64,000 bases of DNA from Streptomyces sp. SCL15-4 (GTDB lineage Bacteria; Actinomycetota; Actinomycetes; Streptomycetales; Streptomycetaceae). A program made the translations under genes and the position numbers. The stretch is taken from NCBI RefSeq assembly GCF_033366695.1, contig NZ_JAOBTQ010000001.1, forward strand, positions 2,294,001-2,358,000. The letters run 5' to 3'. The notes beneath the pieces are model-generated. The model was given only the letters and a program-made list of their open reading frames with translations, was not told the DNA's origin and ran no database searches. Shown here piece after piece: positions 1 to 6,549 of the stretch (position 1 is its first letter; every line of letters begins with the position of its first letter).

Positions 1-409
1 CGGCCCTGCGGCCTGGACGGGTGCTGCGGATTGGTGTTGCCTGGCGCGACGTCCCCGCCGAGACCGTGGACTGCTCCGGAGTCACGGCCTGGCGCCGGCT
101 ACGGGACTGGACCGAGGCCGGAGTCTGGCCGCGCCTGCACGCCGTCCTGCTCACCGAACTGCGCCGCGCCGGCTCGCGCCTACCGCCGCCTTCTTCGGGG
201 GCGCGGCATCAAACCACTGATCGCCCGTCGTGGCGTCGCCCACGGCTCCGGTCTGGGCAGGATCCGGTGGGTGGTAGAGCGCACGTTCGCCTGGCTGCAT
301 CAGTTCAAGCGACTCCGCACCCGCTACGAACGACGTGCCGACCCATCAGGGCCTGCTCGAACTCGCCTGCAGCATCATCTGCCTCCGACGACTCCGAAGG
401 GCGTTCTGA
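1..409 (+). pseudogene. IS5-type transposase relic
   Basis: Pieces of one DDE transposase lie in different frames. One frame reads IGVAWRDVP and then TAWRRLRDWTEAGVWPRLHA, typical of the N-terminal part of actinobacterial IS5-family transposases. Another reads WVVERTFAWLHQFKRLRTRY, the C-terminal block carrying the catalytic glutamate (ERTFAW). After a further small frameshift the usual end LLELACSIICLRRLRRAF is followed by TGA at 407-409. The central part is missing and the beginning lies outside the window, so the copy is certainly dead. Terminal inverted repeats were not identified. It marks this end of the window as accessory DNA. Confidence 0.8.
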
Positions 410-531
410 AACGATCAGTTACTACGTAGACGACAGGACGACGACAGGACTAGGGTCTACGGCAGCATCGCGTGTCGGTCACCGGCCGGGTGAGACATGG
501 AGGTGCCGGGACATGCCTTCGGAGGCATTCC

Positions 532-921
532 TTGTCAGTCGAGTTGAACCACACGATCGTCCATGCCCGGGACAATCGGGAGTCCGCAGAATTCTTCGCG
601 AACCTGCTCAGCCTTGAGATCACCGCTAAGTGGGGTCCGTTCATCGCGGTCAGCCTGAGCAACGGCGTCACTCTGGACTTCGCCACTGTTCCCGCGGACA
701 GCATCACCCCCCAGCACTACGCCTTCTTGATCTCCGAGGAGGAGTTCGAGGCGGCGTACGCGCGGATCAGACAGCGCGGCATCGAGCACTACGCCGACCC
801 CCACCGGAAGCAGCCCGGCACGATCAACCACAACGACGGTGGCCGCGGCGTGTACTTCATGGATCCGGCGGGCCATGCCATGGAACTCATCACCGTGCCG
901 TACGGCGGCTGGACCTCGTAA
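532..921 (+). CDS. VOC (glyoxalase/bleomycin-resistance fold) protein
   Basis: This 129-residue single-domain protein has the vicinal-oxygen-chelate fold. It opens LNHTIVHARD, has QHYAFLIS in the middle, and ends with GVYFMDPAGHAMELIT. The two histidines and the glutamate of MELIT sit where VOC enzymes hold their metal. The chosen start is TTG at 532, because GGAGG at 521-525 stands six bases upstream; a GTG at 472 would add 20 residues without a comparable ribosome site. It is intact among decayed neighbours and has a hairpin after its stop. The substrate cannot be inferred; dioxygenase-like, lyase or drug-binding roles are all possible. Confidence 0.8.
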   Translation: MSVELNHTIVHARDNRESAEFFANLLSLEITAKWGPFIAVSLSNGVTLDFATVPADSITPQHYAFLISEEEFEAAYARIRQRGIEHYADPHRKQPGTINHNDGGRGVYFMDPAGHAMELITVPYGGWTS

Positions 922-932
922 CCACGTGCATC

Positions 933-966
933 GAGGGCCGCATCCCCGGCGCGGAGTGCGGCCCTC
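933..966 (+). terminator. Hairpin after the VOC gene
   Basis: GAGGGCCGCA at 933-942 pairs perfectly with TGCGGCCCTC at 957-966 around a 14-base loop, starting 12 bases after the VOC stop codon. There is no clear T-tract, which is common for Streptomyces terminators. Confidence 0.6.
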
Positions 967-1085
967 AACCGCTGTATGTGCCCCACGTGATCGCCTCCGC
1001 CGCCCGGGCGCCGTCAGCATCAAAGGCGCGGTGGGTGATCCTTGTCCGGCCCCCTGTCGTTGCGTTGGGGTACCGACGTGGTGCA

Positions 1086-1208
1086 CTACTTGCGTCTCGT
1101 ACGTCCTATTACGGCTGCGACTGCCAGGACGGCTACGATTGTGATCACCAGAATTGAGATCGGCGTTCCGGACGGCCAGCCTTTGTAGGCCATCGTCACG
1201 TAGTTCAT
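1086..1208 (-). CDS. 40-residue single-pass membrane peptide overlapping the Rhs end
   Basis: This small frame runs from ATG at 1208 to TAG at 1086. It has a short polar start (MNYVTMAYKGWPSG), about 20 hydrophobic residues (PISILVITIVAVLAVAAVIG) and a basic tail RTRRK, so it looks like a single-pass membrane peptide with a positive-inside C-terminus. Its ATG overlaps the TGA of the Rhs reading frame as ATGA, the usual arrangement for translational coupling. I do not recognise the family. By position it could be an accessory or protective partner of the Rhs tail, but that is inference, and the Rhs gene itself is truncated here. Confidence 0.5.
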   Translation of the reverse strand: MNYVTMAYKGWPSGTPISILVITIVAVLAVAAVIGRTRRK

Positions 1209-1501
1209 TTCACCTCACGAAGTGGCTCGGTCATAGATTCCTGAGTCGCAATTCTCCATGGGGCATCGGACACAAAACCGGCCTTCTTAGACGCAGACTC
1301 CGCAAAACTCATGAATGAGGTTCCGCTGGGATCGATGCGGTTGACGGGGTCGCCGGCAGCGTAGAGGTACGGATTCTGTTCCTGGCCGGAGGGGTCGGGC
1401 TGGGTGAAGCGGCCGATGTTGGCGTCGTAGTAGCGGGCCTGGAGGTGGTAGAGGCCGGCGGGGTCTTGGTAGTTGCCGGCGAACCGATGGGGTTGGTCGA
1501 C
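1205..1501 (-). pseudogene. 3' fragment of an Rhs/YD-repeat protein gene
   Basis: The reading frame carries the Rhs-associated core: HRFAGNYQDPAGLYHL, ARYYDANIGRFTQPDPSG, then NPYLYAAGDPVNRIDPSG. In intact Rhs proteins this core follows many YD repeats and precedes a variable C-terminal domain. Here the upstream repeats are gone; the open frame continues to 1552 but without Rhs similarity. The variable tail after DPSG is about 37 residues (TSFMSFAESASKKAGF at its start), too short for the familiar nuclease toxins. The stop overlaps the start of a 40-residue membrane peptide. It is best read as a displaced Rhs 3' end. Confidence 0.75.
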
Positions 1502-1629
1502 CGGTTCACCGGACTGGGCGGGCAGGTGGACGCCGCAGGGACTGGTACACATGCTTCCCCCCGTTAGGTTTTTCGCGGTCCTGCAACAGAGCCGTTGGCC
1601 TCCGGGTCCGGCATGGCTGTTCCCCCGCC

Positions 1630-1749
1630 AAGCTCCTGGGCGTCTTCCAGGTGTCCATCCTGCACAACATCACCCACCTGCTCTTCGGTATCGCCGGCCT
1701 CGCTCTGGCCCGCAGCATCAGCGCCGCCCGCGACTACCTGCTGCTCCCT
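1630..1749 (+). pseudogene. DUF4383 membrane protein fragment
   Basis: About 40 codons read KLLGVFQVSILHNITHLLFG and then IAGLALARSISAARDYLL, which matches the core of DUF4383 integral membrane proteins (typically VSVLHNIVHLLFGVAGL). Neither the N-terminal helix nor the last transmembrane segments are present, and no start codon serves the fragment. It is a remnant. The flanking 1553-1629 and 1750-2260 hold no convincing genes. Confidence 0.55.
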
Positions 1750-2261
1750 GCTGTCTCCGGTTCGGGCGGCGGCGAACCGGCTCCGCCGCCCGAACCGCGT
1801 CCGTCGGCATCCTGTCCGCCACCGGGCTGTGCCCGGCCGCCGCTTGCCGGCTGTGCGGACCCGCACCCTGCCGGACGCCGCGTGCTATCCCGAGGCCGCA
1901 GCCCGGCCCGCCAGCCGCGCCACCGTCCGTCCGTCCCATTCCGGTCTGCGCCGCGCGCGGGTCGTTCGCGCCCGGACTGGCGCCCGCCGTCCCTCGCCCG
2001 CTGTGCGTGTGCCCGGGTCGGCCGACTTCCGGTCCCGGTCCGGGACGTTCGCTCTTGGCATCACGGAGAGGCGTGCTGGCCCGTCCGGCCTACGTGAGTG
2101 ACTGCGTGGTCTGCGCAATCCCCCACGGCCGGGCTGCAGCCGTCGAGGACGTGGTTGCAGCGCCTCCTGCCGGTGGCCCGCCCGGAGGGCGGGAACTTCA
2201 GCACTGCGCCCCGCGGACCGCTCGCGCTTGGGCACCGTGCCGCTGTCAGCGCGGCGACATC
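1750..2261. other. Gene-free GC-rich stretch in the decayed region
   Basis: Open frames exist on both strands, but they are rich in proline, arginine and alanine, lack any recognisable family and do not keep a consistent third-position bias. I see no convincing gene, RNA or repeat here; it is probably debris between the DUF4383 and ligase fragments. Confidence 0.5.
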
Positions 2262-2440
2262 AGGTGAGAACGTCGGTGGGGTGGGTGCGCTGTCGGCGGG
2301 CGGGTGGCGCTACGGGCCGGAGGCGTCACGGGCGACGTCGAAACCGACCTCCACCACCAGCTCGGAGTCCGCCAGCGTGACGTCCAGCTGCTCCTTGCCG
2401 CCCACCCGGCGGGGGAACGACCAACGTCGTGACTGCTGAG
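2262..2440 (-). pseudogene. Fragment of an ATP-dependent DNA ligase 3' end
   Basis: The minus strand reads RRVGGKEQLDVTLADSELVV then EVGFDVARDASG, resembling the C-terminal region of actinobacterial ATP-dependent ligases, where the usual continuation is RWRHPARW. Here the tryptophan codon has become TAG (at about 2310) and the downstream frame RHPPADS still shows relics of the motif. The catalytic N-terminal part is absent. The assignment rests on a short stretch and is moderately secure; a dead gene fragment is the only reasonable reading. Confidence 0.5.
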
Positions 2441-2469
2441 CAGCGGGGCGCCAGACCGTCATCCGATCG

Positions 2470-2577
2470 GTGGCCACGCTGAAAGAGCTCACTGGTCGCG
2501 ACCCCGACGGCATCCTGGACGGCGAGCGGTGGATCGAGTGGCGCGGCGGCCTGGCTCACCAGTGGAGCGCCGCCTGA
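2470..2577 (+). other. Unidentified 35-codon open stretch, possible gene remnant
   Basis: From GTG at 2470 to TGA at 2577 the plus strand reads VATLKELTGRDPDGILDGER and ends GGLAHQWSAA. The composition (acidic, tryptophan-rich, high GC in third positions) is more protein-like than its surroundings, but no family is recognised and no ribosome site precedes it. It may be the end of a lost gene. Confidence 0.25.
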
Positions 2578-2654
2578 GCGCAACCCTCTGCCAGGCGGGG
2601 TTCGAGTCCTTCGAACATGCGAGGTCACAGCGAAGCGCCGGAAGGAGGTCAGCG

Positions 2655-2717
2655 ATGCTGCCGCAAGCAATCCGGCCTTCACCGCGATATTGGCGTTGGG
2701 ACGTGTACTCGATTTAG
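2655..2717 (+). CDS. Possible 20-residue leader peptide
   Basis: A nearly ideal ribosome binding site (GGAAGGAGGT, 2640-2649) stands five bases before ATG 2655. The frame encodes MLPQAIRPSPRYWRWDVYSI and stops with TAG at 2717, 52 bases upstream of the GAF-SpoIIE phosphatase gene, whose own ribosome site (GGAAAG) is weaker. Such an arrangement could couple or attenuate translation of the downstream gene. No family is recognised, and it could equally be a relic of a gene start left by rearrangement. Confidence 0.35.
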   Translation: MLPQAIRPSPRYWRWDVYSI

Positions 2718-2769
2718 GCTGCGTCGGTTCGTGCCGCTCGCGGCAGCCCATCGACCGAGTGGAAAGCCG

Positions 2770-4212
2770 ATGATCCAGCAAGCGTCGGTCACCGACCCGG
2801 CTCCCGGGCGCCGCCCCGAGCTGGTCCCGGACCTGGATGTGGAAGCGGCCCGTATAGCGGCGGTACGCCGCTACGACATCCTCGACACGCCGCCCGACGG
2901 CGCGTTCGACCGGGTGGCGGCGATGGCGGCACGCCTCTTCGACGTACCTGTGGCGACGGTCACGATCGTGGACACCGACCGCATCTGGTTCAAGGCCGCC
3001 CACGGCCTGGAAGGCGTCAAGGAGATCGGCCGCGACCCGGGACTGTGCGGCTCGGCGATTCTGCGCGATGACGCCCTGGTCATCCCCGACACCCTTCAGG
3101 ACCCGGTCGCAGTGGACAATCCGCTGGTCGCCGGAGAGATGGGTGTGCGCTTCTACGCCGCCGCACCGATCATCACCCCCGACGGGCACCGGCTCGGCAC
3201 GGTCAACGTCCTCGACACCAAACCGCGCTCCATCACCGAGGACGACACCGCCACCCTGGCCGATCTCGCCGCAATCGTGCTGGACGAGATGGAGCTGCGG
3301 CTATCGGCGCTGCGCGCCCTGCGCGACGAACAGGAGCGGCGGGAGGCGGAACGGGCGGCGCGGGAGCGGGCGGAGCAGGACAAGGCCGCCATCGCCGCGT
3401 TCGCCTCCACCCTCCAGCGCACCCTGCTGCCCCCGGCACTTCCCGTGGTGCCCGGCCTGGAGCTGGCCTGCCACTATCGCACCGCCTCCATCCACGACGT
3501 GGGCGGCGACTTCTACGACGTCTTCCCCGTCGACAGCGGCCGGTGGGCGTTCTTCCTCGGTGACGTGTGCGGCAAGGGCCCCGAGGCGGCGACCGTCACG
3601 GCCCTGGCCCGTCACACCCTGCGCGCCGCGGCCCAGATCGACCCGGAGCCGGTCACCGTCCTTCGAACGCTCAACACCGCCCTGCTCACCGACGTCACTG
3701 CCGGAAGCAGATTTTGCACCGCCCTCTTCGGCCTCCTGGTACGCCGGGAGGATGGCGGCTTCACCGTCACCCTGGCCACCGGCGGTCACCCGCAGGCCTA
3801 CCATGTGCGTCCCGACGACAGCGGCGCCGTATGGGTCAAGGCGGTACGCCCTGAAGGTGGCATGCTCGTCGGCGCCTTCCCCCAGGCATCCTTCGCCCGG
3901 ACCACTTTCTCCCTGGCTCCCGGGGAGAGCCTGTTCCTCTACACCGACGGGCTGACCGAAGCCCGCACCGCCGAGGGCGCCATGCTCGGCCAGGACGGTC
4001 TGACCGGCTTCCTCCACCAGCGCACCGGGCCCGTCACCGCCACCTCCCTGGTCGAGGACACCGTTACGCTGCTGGCCTCGCTGCCCGACGGAGCCGGCGA
4101 CGACGTGGCCCTGCTGGCCCTGTCCGTGCCCGGCCCCCAAACCGCACCCGACAGTGGTGTCGCCGCCACCGCCCACACCGCCGCCGCACCCGAACACTTC
4201 GGCCAGGAGTGA
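2770..4212 (+). CDS. GAF domain-SpoIIE/PP2C serine phosphatase
   Basis: This 480-residue cytoplasmic protein has an N-terminal GAF domain (roughly residues 30-185, including YDILDTPPDGAFDRVAAMAA and GLCGSAIL), a short coiled-coil rich in Glu and Arg (about 185-215), and a C-terminal PP2C-type SpoIIE domain. The metal-binding aspartates are visible in DVGGDFYDVF, GDVCGKG, YTDGLTEAR and GAGDDVALLAL. Proteins of this build dephosphorylate STAS antagonists in partner-switching control of alternative sigma factors, with GAF sensing a small ligand or redox state. The STAS gene follows with overlapping stop/start (TGATG), supporting that role. The start ATG 2770 is chosen because the domain begins soon after; the frame is open further upstream to 2617. 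Confidence 0.88.
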   Translation: MIQQASVTDPAPGRRPELVPDLDVEAARIAAVRRYDILDTPPDGAFDRVAAMAARLFDVPVATVTIVDTDRIWFKAAHGLEGVKEIGRDPGLCGSAILRDDALVIPDTLQDPVAVDNPLVAGEMGVRFYAAAPIITPDGHRLGTVNVLDTKPRSITEDDTATLADLAAIVLDEMELRLSALRALRDEQERREAERAARERAEQDKAAIAAFASTLQRTLLPPALPVVPGLELACHYRTASIHDVGGDFYDVFPVDSGRWAFFLGDVCGKGPEAATVTALARHTLRAAAQIDPEPVTVLRTLNTALLTDVTAGSRFCTALFGLLVRREDGGFTVTLATGGHPQAYHVRPDDSGAVWVKAVRPEGGMLVGAFPQASFARTTFSLAPGESLFLYTDGLTEARTAEGAMLGQDGLTGFLHQRTGPVTATSLVEDTVTLLASLPDGAGDDVALLALSVPGPQTAPDSGVAATAHTAAAPEHFGQE

Positions 4213-4643
4213 TGACCGACGTGACCGACACGCTTCACCTGACCGTTCAGCACCCCAGCCCCGGCCTTGCCGTCGCCGCGGTCGTGGGGGAGGTGGACAT
4301 GCACACTGCGCTCACCCTGCACTCCGAAGCCCTGGAGATCATCCAGCGGGGACACCCGCGCCTGGTCCTGGACCTGGCACAGGTCGGGTTCTGCGACTCC
4401 GCCGGTCTGAGCGCGCTCATCCGCATCTGGCACGCGGCCCAGGCGGCGGGCGGCTCGCTCAGCGTCGCCGCTGTCCCCGACCGTCTGATGCGCATGCTCT
4501 GCATGACCGGTGTCGACTCACTTCTGCCGGTCCATGCCACAGCCGCCGAAGCGGTCGCCGCCATGAGTGCCGGCCAGTCCACGAGCGCAGATGTGCACGG
4601 CTCCGTCACCAGCTCTTCCACCGGGGCGGGTACGGCGAGCTGA
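4212..4643 (+). CDS. STAS-domain anti-sigma factor antagonist
   Basis: A 143-residue SpoIIAA/RsbV-like protein. The STAS core spans about residues 8-110, and FCDSAGLSALI carries the serine (about residue 63) that a SpoIIAB-type kinase would phosphorylate. It should bind and inactivate an anti-sigma factor when unphosphorylated; the phosphatase gene immediately upstream would reactivate it. Start ATG 4212 overlaps the upstream stop; GTG 4209 is possible with the same frame. The last 25 residues (STSADVHGSVTSS onwards) are low-complexity and seem to run into the remains of a cold-shock gene, so the natural C-terminus may have been replaced. Confidence 0.88.
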   Translation: MTDVTDTLHLTVQHPSPGLAVAAVVGEVDMHTALTLHSEALEIIQRGHPRLVLDLAQVGFCDSAGLSALIRIWHAAQAAGGSLSVAAVPDRLMRMLCMTGVDSLLPVHATAAEAVAAMSAGQSTSADVHGSVTSSSTGAGTAS

Positions 4644-4720
4644 CCGAGGGCGAGCAGGTGGCCTTCGACAACGCTCAGGGGCAGAAGGCACCGCAGGCGC
4701 AGAACGTCGTTCAGGGCTGA
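4625..4720 (+). pseudogene. C-terminal remnant of a cold-shock (CspA-like) gene
   Basis: In a frame different from the STAS gene the plus strand reads GGYGELTEGEQVAF, then DNAQGQKAPQAQNV and a stop. This closely follows the end of Csp proteins (LTEGQRVEF, TQGQKGPQAENV). The RNA-binding first half is gone, and the remnant overlaps the last codons of the STAS gene by about 19 bases. It is a dead fragment. Confidence 0.6.
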
Positions 4721-4869
4721 GCGGACGCGCGGAAGCCCGGAGTGCGCGGTCCGGCGGACCACTCATGCGCACAACGTCGACGGCGAACTACAGGCCGGGA
4801 AGTGACCGCTGCGCTGCACGCCGCCCTGTAAGAAGCTCTCGAACCTCCCCCGGAACCCGTCTCACGGAC

Positions 4870-5361
4870 TTATGGTTCTGCCGAGCCTGCTGGTGTGCTG
4901 CGGTACAACAGGTGGGCGGTGATCCGCTTTCCCGTAGCGCGCAAGGCGACGACGACTTTCTTGCTGACGGTCTCGACCAGATGCAGGCCATGACCACCGA
5001 TGCGGCGCGGGTCGGCCTTCTTCGGCGCCGGCTTCTCGGTGGAGCTGTCCCACACGGTGATCGTCAGCTCTTCTCCGGACAACCGCAGGGTCATCCCGCA
5101 GGGACCCCGAGTGTGCCGGACGGCGTTGGTGACCAGTTCACTGACGGCGAGTTCGGCGTCCATGGCCAGGGTGGACGGCACGTTTTGGCGGCCGGTTCGC
5201 GGGGCGTGGGCGAGGAAGGCCCGCAGGGAGCGACGGGCGTCCGTGACCTGGGCCGCTCCCTCGTCCCAGCTCGCGTGGTAGCGCAGTGTGGCTTCCTCCT
5301 CCGTGCCCGTGGTGTCTGCCGTCTGTTTCCTCGGCGGATGGGCCCATGCGGATTCTTTCAG
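4870..5361 (-). CDS. SpoIIAB/RsbW-like ATP-binding (HATPase_c_2) protein
   Basis: A GHKL ATPase of the anti-sigma kinase type. Counted from the start chosen here, the N-box ELVTNAVRH is at residues 75-83, the G1 box ITVWDSS at about 101-107 and the G2 box GGHGLHLVE at 122-130. It would act as an anti-sigma factor or serine kinase on a STAS partner such as the convergent neighbour. The start is uncertain. A CTG at 5361 has AGAGGAG (5374-5368) six bases upstream, an ideal ribosome site, and starts just before the conserved region. The frame stays open to an ATG at 5535, and a GTG lies near 5496. With CTG the protein has 163 residues. Confidence 0.8.
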   Translation of the reverse strand: MKESAWAHPPRKQTADTTGTEEEATLRYHASWDEGAAQVTDARRSLRAFLAHAPRTGRQNVPSTLAMDAELAVSELVTNAVRHTRGPCGMTLRLSGEELTITVWDSSTEKPAPKKADPRRIGGHGLHLVETVSKKVVVALRATGKRITAHLLYRSTPAGSAEP

Positions 5362-5541
5362 GGGAAGCTCCTCTAGGTGCGGGCTTGAGGTGACGCGGCG
5401 GTCGAGGTGCGGGCTGGAGCCCGGTGGTTGGAGGTGGTTCCACTGCGTTACCGGGCCCCAGCTGTGAGTCCTGGTGCCCGCGAAGGGGACATTCACGCCC
5501 TTTGGTGCGTGATGACCCTCTGACGCGCGAGGCATGCATGC

Positions 5542-5575
5542 CAGTGGGCCCCGGAAAATATTCCGGGGCCCACTG
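5542..5575. terminator. Strong 15-bp perfect hairpin
   Basis: CAGTGGGCCCCGGAA (5542-5556) pairs perfectly with TTCCGGGGCCCACTG (5561-5575) around the loop AATA. It lies about 30 bases after the stop of the hydrophobic protein gene on the minus strand, so it should terminate that transcript and insulate the ATPase gene downstream. Confidence 0.85.
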
Positions 5576-5604
5576 ATGGCTCGTGTCGGTTCGTGCCGAC
5601 TGGT

Positions 5605-5775
5605 CTACCAGCGATACCAGCGGCCCTTACGGCCGCCGCTGTCCGCAGTGCGGATGACGAAACCCAGCAGCCAGATCACCAGCACGATCACGGCGATCCA
5701 CCACAGCGCCTTCAGCGCGAAGCCCGCGCCGAAGAGGATGAGAGCCAGCAGGAGAACGAGAAGCAGGGGAACCAT
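5605..5775 (-). CDS. Small hydrophobic membrane protein
   Basis: A 56-residue protein with two hydrophobic segments (residues 3-18, PLLLVLLLALILFGAG, and about 23-41, including WWIAVIVLVIWLLGFVI) separated by a short Lys-containing turn, and a basic, aromatic tail GRKGRWYRW. Streptomyces genomes carry many such hydrophobic proteins, often expressed under stress; no biochemical role is known to me. Start ATG 5775 follows GGAGG (5789-5785) at nine bases. The frame is open upstream to 5925, but that part is polar and unconserved in appearance. Confidence 0.7.
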   Translation of the reverse strand: MVPLLLVLLLALILFGAGFALKALWWIAVIVLVIWLLGFVIRTADSGGRKGRWYRW

Positions 5776-5936
5776 AGTTATCAACCTCCGCCGCTCCTCG
5801 TGCCCCTCGAAAGGCGGAAACACACTGCCGAATTCCCAGGTTTCTTCACCGCGCCTGCGGGCATCGGACTCAAGTTCCCTCACCTGGATCGACCGGTTTG
5901 GTCGGCGCTTCTGCAGCAACACCACCCGCTCGGCTC

Positions 5937-6230
5937 ATGGCCGTGGCCAGAGCCGGCGGTACCGCCGTCGTCCAAGCCGCCGGCACCGACGCATGGACCG
6001 GTCCGCCCGCCGAGTACGGACATACGGAGTTCGGCGAGCAGGACCTGGCCGAAGCGGCCGGGGACGTCGCGGATACGTGCGCGCAGGAAAGAGACGTGCA
6101 CACCGTGGAGGTGGAGCGGTCGGCCATCACCGTGCCGGAACCACTGGCCGACCTGCTCGCGCTGGTCGAGTCGGAGATCGAGCTGGAGGCCCCGCCGAGC
6201 CCGCTCCCCTGGACGACCCATGGTCGGTCA
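5937..6230 (+). pseudogene. Probable decayed reading frame of unknown family
   Basis: From about 5937 the plus strand has strong coding character: GC-rich third positions and a balanced acidic protein (AEYGHTEFGEQDLAEAAGDV and VPEPLADLLALVESEIELEA are visible). Coding character is lost after about 6210; another frame then reads TLLVALAADFPRDRAW, suggesting a frameshift. No family is recognised and no ribosome site precedes it. It is either a decayed gene or, less likely, an unusual short gene. Confidence 0.3.
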
Positions 6231-6549
6231 CATCACCCGGACAACTGTGCACTTTGCTGGTGGCACTGGCGGCTGACTTCCCCCGGGACCGCGCCTGGAC
6301 AGCAAACAGGCGGGCTCGGGGGCTGTGGGCCGGTGACGGTGGTGGCTGGGCGAGCGGCTCGATGTCTCCGGCAGCCCGCCACACCTACGAAACCAGGAGA
6401 CCGCCTGAACAGCGACGCGATAGACCTGACGCCCCACCAGAACGAGCGTCAAATGAGCGTCAAGACACCTCGCAGAGCGTCATTCGAGCCTCAAGATATC
6501 GCCCGTAACGCCCATAGCGCACATCATGCGCACCCATCGAAACCGCAGG
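6231..6549. other. Intergenic stretch without a recognisable gene
   Basis: Between the decayed frame and the stop of the RNA methyltransferase gene I see no gene, RNA or strong hairpin. A short direct repeat GAGCGTCAA/GAGCGTCAA occurs near 6443-6465. The open frames crossing it belong to no known family. Confidence 0.4.

Noticed and set aside
2599..2609. tRNA-like T-loop GGTTCGAGTCC
   Set aside because: No acceptor stem, D-arm or anticodon arm fits around it; a chance match or at best a tiny tRNA-derived scar.
5870..6221. Minus-strand frames around 5.9-6.2 kb
   Set aside because: They oppose a plus-strand frame with better codon pattern and have no recognisable domain.
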